64,000 bases of DNA from Ornithodoros turicata (Eukaryota > Arthropoda > Arachnida > Ixodida > Argasidae). The position numbers and the translations under genes were made by a program. The notes beneath the pieces were generated by a model. It saw only the letters and a program-made list of their open reading frames with translations, was not told the origin of the DNA and ran no database searches. The stretch is from positions 128,292,123 to 128,356,122 of the forward strand of contig NC_088202.1 of the NCBI RefSeq assembly GCF_037126465.1, given 5' to 3'. Below, piece by piece: positions 49,130 to 62,027 of the stretch. Numbering within the stretch: position 1 is the first letter of the stretch; each line of letters opens with the position of its first letter.

Positions 49130-50000
49130 CTATGCACAGCGCAACTTTTGACCTAAGGACGTGGACTGGTACTCCACTGCAGGTACGAGGGAAAGCAAGA
49201 GGGAGCAAGAGAGTGCACGTTAAACGACAGCACAGAGAAGCTGAACTGGGACATCTACGTCGTAGCAGGTTGCGGCGTAAGCCTTCTTGGACGGGACTGG
49301 TTCGAGCATCTGGGAATTTCAGTGACTGGGATCAATACAGTCTCTTGAACAGGGTGCAAAGCCTTGCGGGACGTGTTACATATTGACGTACAGCGGAACA
49401 CCGCCACGAAATTCCTGAAGAGTTCGTGTCGTTCACATTAAGACATGATGTCGACAAAGAGCTTAGAAAGCTTCAGGATCAAGGAATTCTCGAATCTGTT
49501 CCATCTTCGCTGTGCTACGCCTCTTGTAACTGTGCGCAAAGAAGATGGCGCACTTCGATTGTGTGGTGATTACCGAAGCACGGTAAATATGGCTGTGGCG
49601 AAAGCAGCATACCCACTAGATCAACAGTGGACGACATGCTAAGCATCGTCCAAGGAGGAAAGACGTTTTCGAAGCTAGATCTTCAACAGGCCTACCAGCA
49701 CTTCTGTGTGGACAAACCGACATGTGGGCTGCTAACTTTGAGCGCACCCACAGGACTCTTCCGGGTCACTCGCTCACCTTTTTGGCGTGTCCGTGGCTCC
49801 GATCATCTTTCAAAGATACACGTACACGTTACTCGTTGGATTAGTGGGTGTCAGAGCCTACTTCCACGATATTTTAGTAACGGGATCCACTCAGGAAGAG
49901 AGCAATCAACGTCTACGCTGTTGTTGTCGTTAGAAAGAGGGTGTAAGTTCAACCGACCATAATCAGCAGTGGAGAACGCTTGCGGCGTGTTCGTTGCCAC
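49130..50000 (+). pseudogene. Decayed Gypsy-type pol fragment (protease end and RT)
   Basis: The region shows DLRTWTGTPLQVRGKA and a LLGRDWFEHLG-like stretch, typical of the segment between protease and RT. RT pieces follow in different frames: ELRKLQDQGILESV, ATPLVTVRKEDGALRLCGDY, GGKTFSKLDLQQAYQHF and PTGLFRVTR. The catalytic box is degraded to FHDILV in a shifted frame near 49870. At least four frameshifts are needed to read it. No LTRs were found. Confidence 0.8.
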
Positions 50001-51323
50001 AAAATGTCGCCTACCTGTCCAGGAAATAACTTTACTGCGACCTACAGATTTCTATGGATTCCACACAGAACGTGCCGCCTTACCTTGTTTTTTGTGCCTC
50101 AAAATTCCACTAAAGATCCCACATGTCCTATATGGATTGCTCTCTTGGATCGCATATTTCATTAAAAAAAGCGCTGCCATAGGTGATAGTCAAATGACGC
50201 CTTTTCAGCTCAACCTGTAGTGATTTTACCAACACAGTCTGAAGAAACGAGCTCTCTCTGCGGAGATTGACACGCAGGTCCTCAGCATATGAGACTTGCT
50301 ACAAAAACACTGGACACTGTTTTGCGAGACGGAAGATCCGTCTGACGCATTACGTCACGTACACTTGTACAGGCAAAAACGGTATAGGAAATCAACGGGC
50401 CATGTATTTGACACGGCCAAGGAAACTGGTTGCTATCTAGCTCAAAGGAAAATCCGTCAGCGTTGAGTGCAGGAAGAAAAAAACGAAGGGGAATTCCGTC
50501 TCTTCAATGACGTAAGAGCGAAAAAGGATATGACGTGTTTCGAGCCCGGACTACTATTCCACTATAAGCCACTATTCCCATCTCACTAAATACAGTGTTG
50601 CGCGTCTTCTTTACTCGATTAGATTACGAGACAAAACGGGTGCACGTCTCGTCTTTACCACCCAATAAAAAGCGTTTGATGTTCGACCCCACTCTTGGTG
50701 TCACGAGCGGGCGGATCTACAGGGGCCCGACCTTCCCCAATCAATTTCTGCCGTCAATGAGTGCTTAAATATATTCGAGGTATTCGAGCATGCTATCCTG
50801 GAGCAGATGCGCTCACCCCTCAGAATCGGCCCCGGGACCCTCGCATGCTTCTAATGACATCCGTCTTCATTCTGATGTAATGACACTGGAAAGATGTAGC
50901 ATGAGGTTCAAATGGAGATAGAAGACAGCACAAGTGCTCGGACATTTACACGTTTGCGAACAGTGTCTCCAGGTGTTCCAGGTCGTACTGATATATTCGT
51001 TCATCTTTTTGAAAGAGATTGAGTAGACCAACAAAACTTGCTGTGCACGTAAAAAGATGCGTCGTCGGTGATCGACCCATGTAGAATTGGTCTTTGTAAT
51101 GGCATACACAGAGCATAAGCTCTCACTTTTGATACAAATTAATGTCAAAGGTTGATATTTTGGCTGTGTCAACTGATCACAGCGCCTACACATGTTCGCG
51201 TAAGGAAGCAGGAGGAAGGCGTTTCGTATTGGCGGAGCAACTATTACTTGACGCATTTGTAGCAGACTATTAGTTACTACCATAGTTGCTGTGAAGGAGA
51301 GATGGCAATTTTTTAGCAGCTTG
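50001..51323. other. No intact gene; possible continuation of pol relic
   Basis: Frames here are closed. Fragments between 50170 and 50560 could be remnants of an integrase, but no motif is clear. Nothing else is recognised up to the hAT-type MITE. Confidence 0.4.
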
Positions 51324-51331
51324 GTTTAAAT

Positions 51332-52252
51332 CATAGATTGAGAAGTTACCCGCAAAAAAGAACTCGTTACAAGTTAAGTTACCGTGTGCAAAATGTAACT
51401 AAGTTAATAACGGAGTTCTTCAGCCTGAAATGTAACTCGCAGTTACTGAGTTACTTTAAAAAAAGAATAAGTTACTTCCAAGTTACTTCGGACACAAAAT
51501 AGCATTACGCAGGCGCAGCGAGCGTGAGCAGTTGAGTTATAGACCTTGAGTTGCCCGCGGAGGAGAGCAACACGCTTAGATCGTTTTGGTTTATGTCCAA
51601 CAATAAACCTCTCCCTGTTTGTAAACAAATGACGTCATAGTGTTTGAAAGCGCCAAAATTTGGTAGAATTGAACTACGCTCGAATCTATTGGTGAACAAG
51701 GTCGCGCCCGAAAGCCACGGCCTTGAGGGGATTACGATATGGTCCCTTAAAGGCACGCGATCCTCGGCCCTACTTTTCTTTCAATGGGAGGCAGCGAACA
51801 AGTGCCCGTTCGTGGAACCCAGCCCTCTCCTTCCGATTTGTTTCGGTTTCAGTTTGTCTACCAATGTCATGATGACGTTTCTCTGGTAGAGCTCTATTCG
51901 AAAGCTTTGTATCTTACTCCCTGTGGGCGCACAATGTTTCAGCTTCATTTCAATGGCAGCGGTTCTTACTTCCTGAATAAAATACTATCATTGATTGAAT
52001 ATCACGTTTTATGGCAAAAAATGCCATGAAGGAACCGGAGAGAAAGCAAGGAAATATGTGGACGTGAGTGAAAAGCGAGTTAAAAGTAACTTGGAACTTA
52101 AGTTACTTTGGCAAGGTTACCTGAAAAAGGAACGAGTTCCTCTGAAAGTTACCACGGCGCAAAAGTACCGAGTTAAGTTACAAGTTGCCAAAAAAAAAAA
52201 AGGAACTTAGATACAGAAACGAGTTACTTGCAACGAGTTACCTCGAACTCTG
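51332..52252. mobile_element. hAT-type non-autonomous element rich in AGTTAC motifs
   Basis: An exact 8-bp target duplication, GTTTAAAT, flanks it (51324-51331, 52253-52260). The termini CATAGATTGAGAAG and CTCGAACTCTG are diverged inverted repeats of the CAGAGTTCGAG type. Both sub-terminal regions are packed with AAGTTAC, GAGTTACT and TAACTTGG motifs in inverted arrangement. No transposase frame is present. Confidence 0.88.
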
Positions 52253-52490
52253 GTTTAAATAGTTAGAAGCTTCGTGTCCGGCGTTATTTGGCGTGACCAG
52301 TGAGTGAATATAGCCATTGCCTAGACACGTAATCTGGACTACAGTGTTGTGCCCCTGTATCAGCCCAGACTTCCCTTTTTGTATCGCACAATTCCAAATG
52401 ACAAGTGCGTCAGAGCGAAAGTGGGTCCAGTGTTGTCGCCCGTTGTGATCTCAATGGATATATGCATTTACTGGCGTCAGTGTAGCTATT

Positions 52491-52803
52491 TTTTTTTTTT
52501 TAATTCTGTGCCGCGAAGCAATTGCGGCTATGAGCGGTGTACAGACGTGAACAGATGGAGAGGGGACAGCAGGAAGGAGTGGGGGACAGGGCGAGTGGGG
52601 GACATACTGGGGTTAGTATGCGTTCTGGGCAGACTTCGGAGGGGACTGAGCCGACATACGTCTGGAAAGCTTGACGGAAAAATCCGAGGGAGAACATCAG
52701 ACAGCGCAACCGGTGCCGGGATGCGAACCCACGTCACCTACCAGGCTCGACGCGGAACTGGAAAGCGATCATCCAAACCGCAACGCCACGCGGGAGCCGG
52801 TGC
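52491..52803 (-). mobile_element. tRNA-derived SINE, copy 3, with tRNA-like head
   Basis: On the minus strand a box A-like GTGGCGTTGCGG (about 52778-52789) and a box B GGTTCGCATCC (52719-52729) lie in the head. The shared body and a poly-A tail (T-run at 52491) follow. The flanks GTGTAGCTATT and GTGTAGGTATT form an 11-bp duplication with one mismatch. It is the most complete of the three copies. Confidence 0.9.
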
Positions 52804-53318
52804 GTGTAGGTATTGTGTGCTTCTCAAGTTATAACCTTTCGGGAGCACGTACAATTTCTGTAGGTTATAAGGTTTCGGTAGCTTTAAGCCCAAGGGAATT
52901 TAGAGACAGTGTTAAGACGCATTCGGACACGAAGGTCTTCGAGGAATGTCAAATCCTGGTTCTGTCCTTCAAAGCATCCTATGTTTGTGATAAGTATCTC
53001 CCACTGCTCGCGTATCGGGCGACCTAGAGATGCTCTAGGTGGCGGCCAACAGAGCCATTCAGTCACTATAAGCAAGGACGCAAGCCGCGACAAACAGTAC
53101 CATACTTACACGATGGGTACATGCACTTCTATCAAAACGTCAGGGACACCGTGCGGTTACGTGAATGCGACAGAAGTGCATCGAATCGAGTTACCGCACC
53201 CCCTCGCACCTATGTCGACCAGTGAACTGGGTGGTGTTTCTTTTCTTTCTTTCTTTTTTTTTGTCACATTCATGTAAACGCCAGCTACATCTACATGTAT
53301 TCACGTAATGGGGTTGCT

Positions 53319-53918
53319 TTAGGCACTGCCAGAGAAAGATGTACGCCATACGGGCTGTGCATGATTACATAGGCGTTCCTGTTCCGTATAGAACGCGGGA
53401 ACAGTGCAAAGCACTAGCAACACGAGTTCGCCGAAGAAGGCAACCAACGGATTTCCAAATTCGATTTCTCGAAACTGTGTAAGTATATAAGGCTCACACT
53501 GTCTGTGATTCTCACTGAATATCCTCGCATTTGCTCGAATAAACCAACTGCTGTGCGAAGGTATCGAAAATATTCCGTCGGTTTTGTCCGCTGTGAAACA
53601 AATATCGACAGGCTTCAATAACGTCGACAGCTCGCATTCCAGAAACGCAGGGAACGTGTCAACTTTTTCGCGAGCACGTTGTTCCCATTCCGCGTGAGGA
53701 ACGTCTGAATGCTGCTTCATTAAAGAGTGCAAGTGACAGCAAGAACAAAGAGCAAGTGAGAAAGCCCGCCCCACATTTAGCACTTTCGCTAAATGGCTGT
53801 GAAAGTACCAGAATCGCGCTTCCGTAATAAGTGCGCGACAGCCGCACAACGCAGCTCGTAAAAGTTGGAAACGTCCGAACGCTCCACGGCGGGTGGATAT
53901 ATGCTCATTATGAAACAA
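53319..53918 (-). CDS. Unrecognised 199-codon ORF
   Basis: The frame is open for 199 codons without splicing, the longest unexplained ORF in the right half of the window. The translation has no domain I recognise, no signal peptide and a mixed composition with many cysteines and phenylalanines. No polyadenylation or splice evidence is visible. It could be a chance ORF, an exon, or a decayed repeat. Confidence 0.2.
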   Translation of the reverse strand: MFHNEHISTRRGAFGRFQLLRAALCGCRALITEARFWYFHSHLAKVLNVGRAFSLALCSCCHLHSLMKQHSDVPHAEWEQRAREKVDTFPAFLECELSTLLKPVDICFTADKTDGIFSIPSHSSWFIRANARIFSENHRQCEPYILTQFREIEFGNPLVAFFGELVLLVLCTVPAFYTEQERLCNHAQPVWRTSFSGSA

Positions 53919-54886
53919 AAATAAGGAGGGAAAGCTTAGCCGGCGTCACTGTGGCTTGCTATTCCCAGTTGAAAAAGAATAATAAGAAAAGAAAAAGAAC
54001 GGAATTGGTCGTAGTAAACCACGGCTGATTAGTGTACATGTGTAGTGTGATGCCCTCAAGATGCAACTCAGCCCTTGGTACTCGATACTCGTGGCCCTGA
54101 AAGTGCAGCACGTGATATATGCTAAAGCTGCGCGGTCCTAGGAGCAACGGGTCGTGAGAAAAACAGGGTCACTGCTCTTTGTTGAGACGAAAGTCCCAGC
54201 AGACAATTGCAAACATCTGGCTCGCTTGGGATCCTTCGATCCAGCAGCGCCCACAGAACACATTCGAGCTGATGATGAGAAATGATTGAATAAACTGTGC
54301 TTCGTGAATAGGAAACGCGAGGATAACATCACTGTTGAGAACCTGAGATGGAATAGCATGCGTCGCTTTCTGTCTCGTCCTATTTAGTTTTGCAAAAGAA
54401 AACTCTGGAAAATTGAGATTCTCTGTACCTTTTTTTTATTTCGAGAAATACTGGAAAAGTATGGAAACTAAGTTTTACGTACAGACCTGTTCCCCATTTT
54501 GTTACACCTACAGAGTGCGTTTGTTGATATTTGTACGTACTTATACAATACAAAACAAGAGCTCTGAAAAGTGAGCGTGTATTGAAGACATAGAAGCTTT
54601 CTCGCTTCTTGCAAAAGTTCAAGTACAAGTGAACGAAGACGTGCTTTTCAGCTCTGTCAATTCGTAAAACGGTTCCTCCAGCGAGGTCCTGCGGATGCGA
54701 GTGCAATGTCAATCCCACAACGAAGAGTAAAGCGCTGGTCTTATGATCTCTCACTACTTATTCCGCAAAATGTCCGATTTACGTTTGAGCCATTTACCTG
54801 CTGCTGGAACAATCAAAGAAAGAGTATCACGCCGGAGCCGGTGGATGGATGGATTGTAGTGGCACCCCTGGTGGGCCTCTTTGTAG

Positions 54887-55770
54887 CAGTGCTGTACGTA
54901 ACGCCGTTACAGTAATCGATACGTTTTTCGGTATCGGAGTGCGGATCGCGATACGTTTTTAAATCGGTGTCGGAAAAGTATGTCCGTTACAAATTTACGG
55001 TAACGAGATCCCCGTACCGTTACCTATCCTTTTTCAGTGCCCCACCCTTTCTGCACCGACCATATTCCTTGCCCTTATTCATTGTCACTGATCCCGCCTA
55101 GCGCTCCACAAGATGCCTGTGGACACGCCTACGTGCTCCGTCACTGGAATTACCATACGACACACATGTTCACTTTTTTTCTCTTCGAACCTGGAGGAAA
55201 CAACCACGCTGCACTCAACAAAAGAGTTGAGGTCAACGAACAGAGGTCAAGCCCTTGACAGTGTGCTCTGGATTCCACTGCTAAGCTGCCGTGTCGCACT
55301 GAGTCACGCTCACATATGTACTGTGGTGTTGTAACTTCCGATAGGTTTTAATTCGTCATTGGACTCCACGGTTTGCACGGGCCTGACAGTAACGTAATTG
55401 TCATATTGGTCTCAAGTCAGCTGCCGGACAGACCACGGTCTGCTAGGATGACAGAAGAAAACTTTGAGAATCAGCTTGATAAAAGTCAAGCAAAATGTCC
55501 GAGCTACATCAATATTCGATTGTTGTTTTTACTGCAGAACTGTCTCTTCCCAATTCGCTATTATACAAGTCGGGTGTTCCCGCAAGCAAGATTCCATGGT
55601 ACATCATATTCGCATTTCCAGCAAAAGTTTATCGCGTTACCTGTTAGTAACGGTAGCGGTACTCCGCTACTGGAAAAAAGAAGTATCGATATCGGCATTT
55701 CGATAACTTTTACTCAAGTAACGAGTATCGGTATCGCGATACCATATTTCGGTAACGGGTAAAAACACTG
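54887..55770. mobile_element. Probable hAT-type non-autonomous element with CGATA/TATCG motifs
   Basis: The left end CAGTGCTGTACGTAACGCCG and right end CGGTAACGGGTAAAAACACTG are inverted repeats. Sub-terminal regions are full of TATCGATATCGG and GGTATCGCGATACC motifs. No exact 8-bp duplication was found. The organisation parallels the elements at 33779 and 51332. Confidence 0.75.
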
Positions 55771-58700
55771 CAACTGACATAGCACCATTCTCACGTTCTC
55801 GCCCACTGTATAGTAAAATTAATATCCGCGCGCACATATGCATTTACTACATTTATTTGTCATTTCTCTTGCATCTCGCTATGCATGTCATTTCGCCCAA
55901 CTAACAAACTAGAAAAACAAGCAACTAGAAAAAAAAAAACTAACCGGGAACAGAACCGCAAAGGATAATGCCCCGACGACTCCCAGCATAGGATTGTATT
56001 ACCCAGTACACGTCTATCTGTGCCAATTTTTTGTATCTCTGTAGCACGATCTGTAGCCAGGGGATAAAACGGGTTTGGTCATGGAACGAGTGTTCCCACT
56101 TTTAGTCCAACCAAAGAATTACCTGTTTTGTTTGTTTATTCAAGCACATAAAAAGAGTTTATTTTGAGGGTTTTTTTTACAGCAAGCCAGTATCAGCCAG
56201 CATGTTCCTAGAATGAACCTTTTATTACCATCCTAGACTTTAGCCATTAATCTGCCTGAAAAATGCGGGAAAAAAATTGGTTTAACAAAGAAGAAACTCA
56301 TCTATTTGCAACACTTGACCCAGTGAGCTCCTCCTACCCTGCCGGAAGCGAAGAGCCCAGTCAGGCTGCACGAAGTATTAAAACGACGAAGCTACAGTGA
56401 ATAAAGCATATCAGTAAAATTTAAGGCGCGCCTTTCTCACCCTCATCTTTGTTGTAACGCCGTAGCTGTCAACGGCTCTGATTCAGACGTACAAGTTCCA
56501 TGTAACTCGCATGCTTGTAACACCACTTTACTATTATTATTGCATACTTCTGTTTATTTATCTATTGTACGTGCAAGCTAGGTTGAAAGAAAAACGGAGA
56601 AGAAAAATGCAGCCCAAGGATAGGCACACGCATTGACACTCTACAAGCGGGCAAAAGGCTATCGGTAGTCACGACGAAACCCATCAGACTTGACGAACAG
56701 TCACTATGGGCAGGGGGAACTAAAAGTTATGAGGAGAGCACGTGTAGTCACTTGATGACGGGCAATTTCCGGCTCTCATTGTGTCTATAAAAGCCCCGTC
56801 AGATTTGCGAGTCGGGCACGATTCATACGGCCATAATGGCGTGAGGACGAACAACGGTGGACACTGCGCCGAGGGTAAAAATGCATCACGTAAAAAATCC
56901 GGTTCTGCGAGTCTCAGCGACAGCCTGGCCGAACGACGCCGGCCCAGTCTGGCCACGAAGCAGCACTGCTGTGAACCACACATGCTCTATGTTGATACGA
57001 TATCTACGTCATTTGATAACAAACGGAAAGAAAACAGCACACGGCTTGATACCTAGCGAGGACGATTCTGAAGTTTAGATAGAGGCGTATAAGATACACA
57101 GTCAGAACGATCTACCAAAGCAGATAGGAGATCACATCATCTTCACTCAGGGTCGCTTGTCCTACTGTGTACCCTATGCGGCTACTCGAATGGTACCGCT
57201 TATTGTCGTCTGTAAGACGTGCTGTTAATAGATTGCATGTGCCTTTTCCAGACTCCCTGAAACGATGCCAAAACAGTATGCACACAGCGGACGGTTTGGA
57301 CGTATGCGGTTGTTATTCCGAGCACAGTTCGAAACTTTATCGGGGAAAGCACTGACTACAAACTGCTGTTCACCTAAAAATAAAGTTACTTTACCTCTTT
57401 TGAGAAAAACACCGCTCGTTTTGTTCCGGCCTGTAGCGTACAGCTATACTTTTCGTGCACAATGTTCGATTATGTCAAAGTCAAAGGTGCAACGTACTTC
57501 ACACACAGATGAAAGGCACAAACCTTCGATGCACCAACGACACGAACATCACATTCACATCCTGTTTTCGCCACTCAACGAACACAGCATCCCGCGGTAT
57601 GCGATGATAAACTTCACTTCGAGAGTTCACAAAATCGCGACTTCTCACGACCTGCACGGCAACACAACACCAATACAGCAGAACTGAGACGAACACAACC
57701 CGAGTTTCACAACAGCCACGAATGCAAGAAAACTTCGCCAAGCCAAAGAGCCCCTTCCGTTCGTGGAAGGAGGCAGTGGAGGACAAACCAGCCTTCGCCC
57801 CCTTCGCTTGCCGCGAACCACATCGATTACGTCATTTCGGTCACGTGGCTCCCATCTCCTTTCCTTCTATTTCATGTGACGTCACGTTGTCACGTGGTAA
57901 GTCTGGCGCACCACCACTCGACAGCGGTATTTATCCGTTTCCGCTGTTTGTTCTCGTCGCTGCTTATGAGAGAGCACTGAAGAAAAGGGTTAGAAACTGA
58001 AGGGTTAGAAATAGAACATAGCGCTGCGGTTGCTGACTTCCGACATCGGTCATTAGATAACGGTATCGCTGTCACCGAACTAATTTGTTCTGCGCAGGGG
58101 AACTATCTTTTCGAACAAACTGAAATGGCCAGGAAGGTGGGCGCATTCGCGTTGTTGGTTTTCACCCTTAGATACAAACTCCTTGTGATATTGATGAATG
58201 ACTCAAATATTGTCGAATCATTTTTCGGGAAAAGACAGCTCAAAGAGGGTTGTCGAGATGACCTCTCGCACCCTGGATCAGATGATCAGTGGTTCTACCA
58301 GAAGGAACACTTTTCTCTCGGGATAGTTGACGACGATTACAAATGAATGTCATTAGAATCACTTCGGGACAATAACTGAAGACCGGTTAACCATTCCCAA
58401 AATGTTAATCAGGTAGAGACCTAATTTCTCCCCTACTGCTTCTGTTTATTCATCGACTACGCTTTCAGTTGATTACATTTCTAAACAATGATATTTCACA
58501 GAACTGACTTCATAGGGAACTGTGCTGGCATTTGCCTTTAGCATATTTCAGGAAAACCCTGAGAAAATGCCTAGACAGCACAAATGGTGCCTGAATTCGA
58601 GCCTGGGTGACCTCGTACGTACGTCTAGCAGATCAGCCATGGGGGCCGGAAGATGTACACGCTATTTCGTAGAAGCTCACCTCTACAAGGCAAATGCCAA

Positions 58701-60886
58701 CTTGGTGCCACTTGTCACAGTCTCTTTCAGCTTCCATTTTAGAAAAAAAATAAAATAAGAGAGGAGAACGGGGAATATGAAGGTTTATAAAAATAAGAAG
58801 CAGACGCAGCTGCGAAACTCCCAACCATACTTTAGCTCCGAAAAGACGACCAATATGATCAGCTTTACCAGATGACCGTACGTGTAAAGTTACTCCCTAT
58901 TATTACTATTACTACTACTACTTTACCTGAGGAGGGTGAAATGAAAGGATAATCCAATGGCAAATGTCGGTACTGGAATTTTAATCTCTCATCCTGAGTC
59001 TATTCACCCGAATTGCCGAGGATGCTTCTCCGGAAAATACTAAACGATTTCAAGGTTAACAGTTTCAGACGCGATTACGCTCGGTACCCTTCCTGTTAGC
59101 AGCGGAAGAATGCTTTCGCTTCTCCGTTATTTCACCATTTAGCAGAAATCTGAAACTGAAGTGCCGGGCAGAGGAAGTCGCTCTTCCGTTGCCGCTCCCC
59201 ACATCTGATTGGTCACGCGCAGCTTCCAGCGGAAAAAGAAGAAAAAAGAGAAACAGCACCACGGTTGACACGCACGTACGGTTGTGTTTGTAGCTATCTG
59301 AAACGCAAATCCTCCACAGCCAAGACCACGTGTCCATTCCTCATCAATCTCAACTCCGCCAAAGGAATATCTCTGACAGCATAAACTCCAGGGAATGTAA
59401 TTGTTCTGGGGTACAATTTTCTTTCAACTGTCCCGTCACACTTAAGAAGGTTATGTTCGTCCTGTAGCTCTTAACACTTCAATATTAGCAATATAAACAA
59501 ACTCGATGCGGAGTTTATTTATGGAATTGAGTCGTTGGAAACAAACTTCATGCGGAACTCCTCCCAGGTTGTTTATTATGTTAACCTGCTACTGTGAAGT
59601 GCGGCAATGAACAGCACAGCTGCTACCTGCTAGTCACCTCAACGCTCCTGAACCTTCCTCAATCTATTGCGCCTCTTGTATTAAGTGCAATATGACGTCT
59701 TGTCATTATGTTTAGGATAAAGTTGATCCGCAAGAACAATAAACCTGGTCACTGGAAAGGGAAAGGGAATCTCGTTCTGTGGTGCGTCGGACAAGAAACG
59801 CTAAGCCAAATGAGTACATGCCCTGGAAACTGCAGTAGTACTGGAGTACTCTATAAAAGATATGAAAATACGCCAATAGAATATACAATAACAGACAGCT
59901 GTTGCGCGGTGGTGTACGTACTTGCAAAATGTGAATTCATGACTTTCGTTCCTTCCACTTTTTCTGCTTTATAACATCTTGCCCTGTATATCGAAACGAG
60001 AGTGTTAACGTAAGCCAGGCTTCTATATAGTGTTCGTGTCAAAACGCACATAATCGAAGATGCATAGAATAGTACACCGGTGTAGATAAAATGACTCTGA
60101 GGCTGTAATTAATAGGCAGCTAAAATGGCAGGCACATACGCGTGAGTGAAGAGCTCAAAACTAGAAATTTACTAAAACAGAAATTTGCTAAATACTGACA
60201 GAATGGAGGTGTTGGAAAACGAGGATGAAGGCGAAAAGAGAGCTTTCGTCAGATAAGTAGATAAATGGGTGGGGGTACAACAGAAATAGGCAAAGCAGGT
60301 CAAGTTCATAAGAATCAGAGGCGCTGCAAGGACGGGTGAACTGTCTGTAATGCGATGTTCAGACGCCTGTGGTCCAGACCAGGTCCAGACTAGAGTGGTA
60401 GTCATGTTCAACTTGAGAAGGAAAAGAAATCAAGTCCGTCATCTACATACGCCGTTGGAGATAAGGAGACATAATTGGGCGCCAGGAGAAATATTGCAGC
60501 GTCACCATGGGGGGACGGCTCGTGTAGTGTCGTGCGGTCAATCTTAACAGCCAATACGGAAGCGGAGTGAGCGCGTGTGACCAGGATTACATTGTCTGGC
60601 GGAGGGGGAAGAGATGGCAGCTCTGTGACCAGCCATCCTATCTGCGGCGCAGTAGTATATTGAGAGCTGACGGACTAGATTTATTGTCCTTCTTTAGTTG
60701 AACACCATATTTCTTCTTGCTGCGTTATCTTGTTATTTGTTGTCTGTTTGTGACGTACGTTTCTCCCCAAAGCGGTTCACGAGCAGAAGGTTCTGAACAG
60801 CCTCGGCAGGTTTTGTCTTTCTACTGAAAACCAGCACGAGAAAGTACCCCCCCCCCCCACCCCACACACGCACCCACACACACATT
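55771..60886. other. Gene-poor stretch, nothing firm
   Basis: No domain was recognised over about 5 kb. A CRE-like TGACGTCA at 57879, with CACGTG E-boxes near 57843 and 57893, could belong to a promoter but has no assigned gene. Short ORFs here look like chance. Confidence 0.45.
58125..58346 (+). CDS. Candidate small secreted or membrane peptide
   Basis: The ATG at 58125 has a good context (GAAATGG) and starts MARKVGAFALLVFTLRYKLL, which resembles a signal peptide or anchor. It continues for 73 codons with two charged segments (FFGKRQLKEGCRDDL, GIVDDDYK). Only one cysteine is present, so it does not look like a typical cysteine-rich tick salivary peptide. It may be a chance ORF or a first exon. 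CRE-like and E-box motifs lie about 230-280 bp upstream. Confidence 0.2.
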   Translation: MARKVGAFALLVFTLRYKLLVILMNDSNIVESFFGKRQLKEGCRDDLSHPGSDDQWFYQKEHFSLGIVDDDYK

Positions 60887-61030
60887 GGATGATGATGAGG
60901 TGGGTGATTCACTGCCGCTGAGGCGGTACACTGCCCTGTTGCACATTGGGAACGGATGAGGGGATGGTGATGGGGGTGAGCACTTTCAGAGATCCGTCAC
61001 CAGACCGGTGGAGAGCAAGAACTCCGCAAG
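60887..61030. repeat. Dispersed repeat end with GATGATGATGA, copy 2
   Basis: This resembles 46545-46602 in its GAT-rich start and its CCGC(T/C)GAGG...CACTGCCCT block. A C-run and (CA)n stretch precede it at 60847-60885. Confidence 0.4.
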
Positions 61031-61810
61031 AAGACGAAGGCCTTACATCTGCTGAGCAGCGTTCGACCACGGTCCGAGAATCTTCGCGAGGTTGAATGGC
61101 CGTTTATCAATACGTTGCATAGAAACTTCTATCAGTATCCCGGAAAGACACGATGTATTTGTTTATCACAACTAAACGCCTTTTAGGCATTCTTCAGCAA
61201 GGTATTTGGCATACGGCTTCGCACACCAGGAACCTGTAACAACTTGACCACTGATTCTTCAATTTCCGCATGCTTTCCACACACAGAAGGAACATCTGAG
61301 GCTACGCAAAATACATCTGAAACTAAATTAAACTTTGAAAGCTTTGCATTTAAACAAAACTTCGCCGTTTGTGATAACAAGGCTGTGAGCAAGGGATAGT
61401 GGTGAACACTTGCGAGATAAGTCGAGGCATATTATAAAGCTGCACATTTTGAACTTCGCGAAAATGTGTTCTTTAGTCAGTTGGGCCTTTGACTTGACTT
61501 TTCTATGTTAGCTGAACTTCGGTGTACCTCGAAATAAAGTGATCGAAATCCCCGCTGCAAAATAAACACTGTAAATAAATGTTATCTAACTATAAAATGC
61601 ACAGTCGAGCGCGGGAAACTGTCAACAGCAAACTTAGACTAACCTGGACATAGCAATGCAAACACTGAACTTGGACTAACCTAATACGTGCTGTTCAGTC
61701 GTGTGCACCCTGCTAAGCCAATCGGGAGCTAAAATGCGGCTGCTAAACTGACTTGGACACACATAGAAAATTCCTTAATTTTAGTGGTTAAACTGTGATG
61801 TGTTAAATAG
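61031..61810. other. No gene recognised
   Basis: No domain or repeat was identified. A minus-strand ORF at 61183-61392 is short and has no recognisable features. Confidence 0.45.
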
Positions 61811-62027
61811 CATGGGCGTACCGATAGGGGGGCAATGTCATTTGTGAAAATTGAGCAATCTCTATCCATACGTCACGATGTTTGTTCTCAGATGGCATAA
61901 TAATATGAACCTGTGAACATCCGCACAGTCAGCAGCGTCCGCGCCACGGAAGGAGGTGAGGTGGTTGCACGTTTTGCCCCCCCCCTCCCCCCCCCCCATG
62001 AAAAAAATCCGATAAGAACGCCCCATG
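61811..62027. mobile_element. Possible MITE with ATGGGCGT termini
   Basis: The left end CATGGGCGTACCGATAGGGG and the right end AAAAATCCGATAAGAACGCC (then CCATG) are imperfect inverted repeats. A C-run of about 20 lies near the right end. The interior resembles 28285-28460. No target duplication is clear. Confidence 0.5.
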
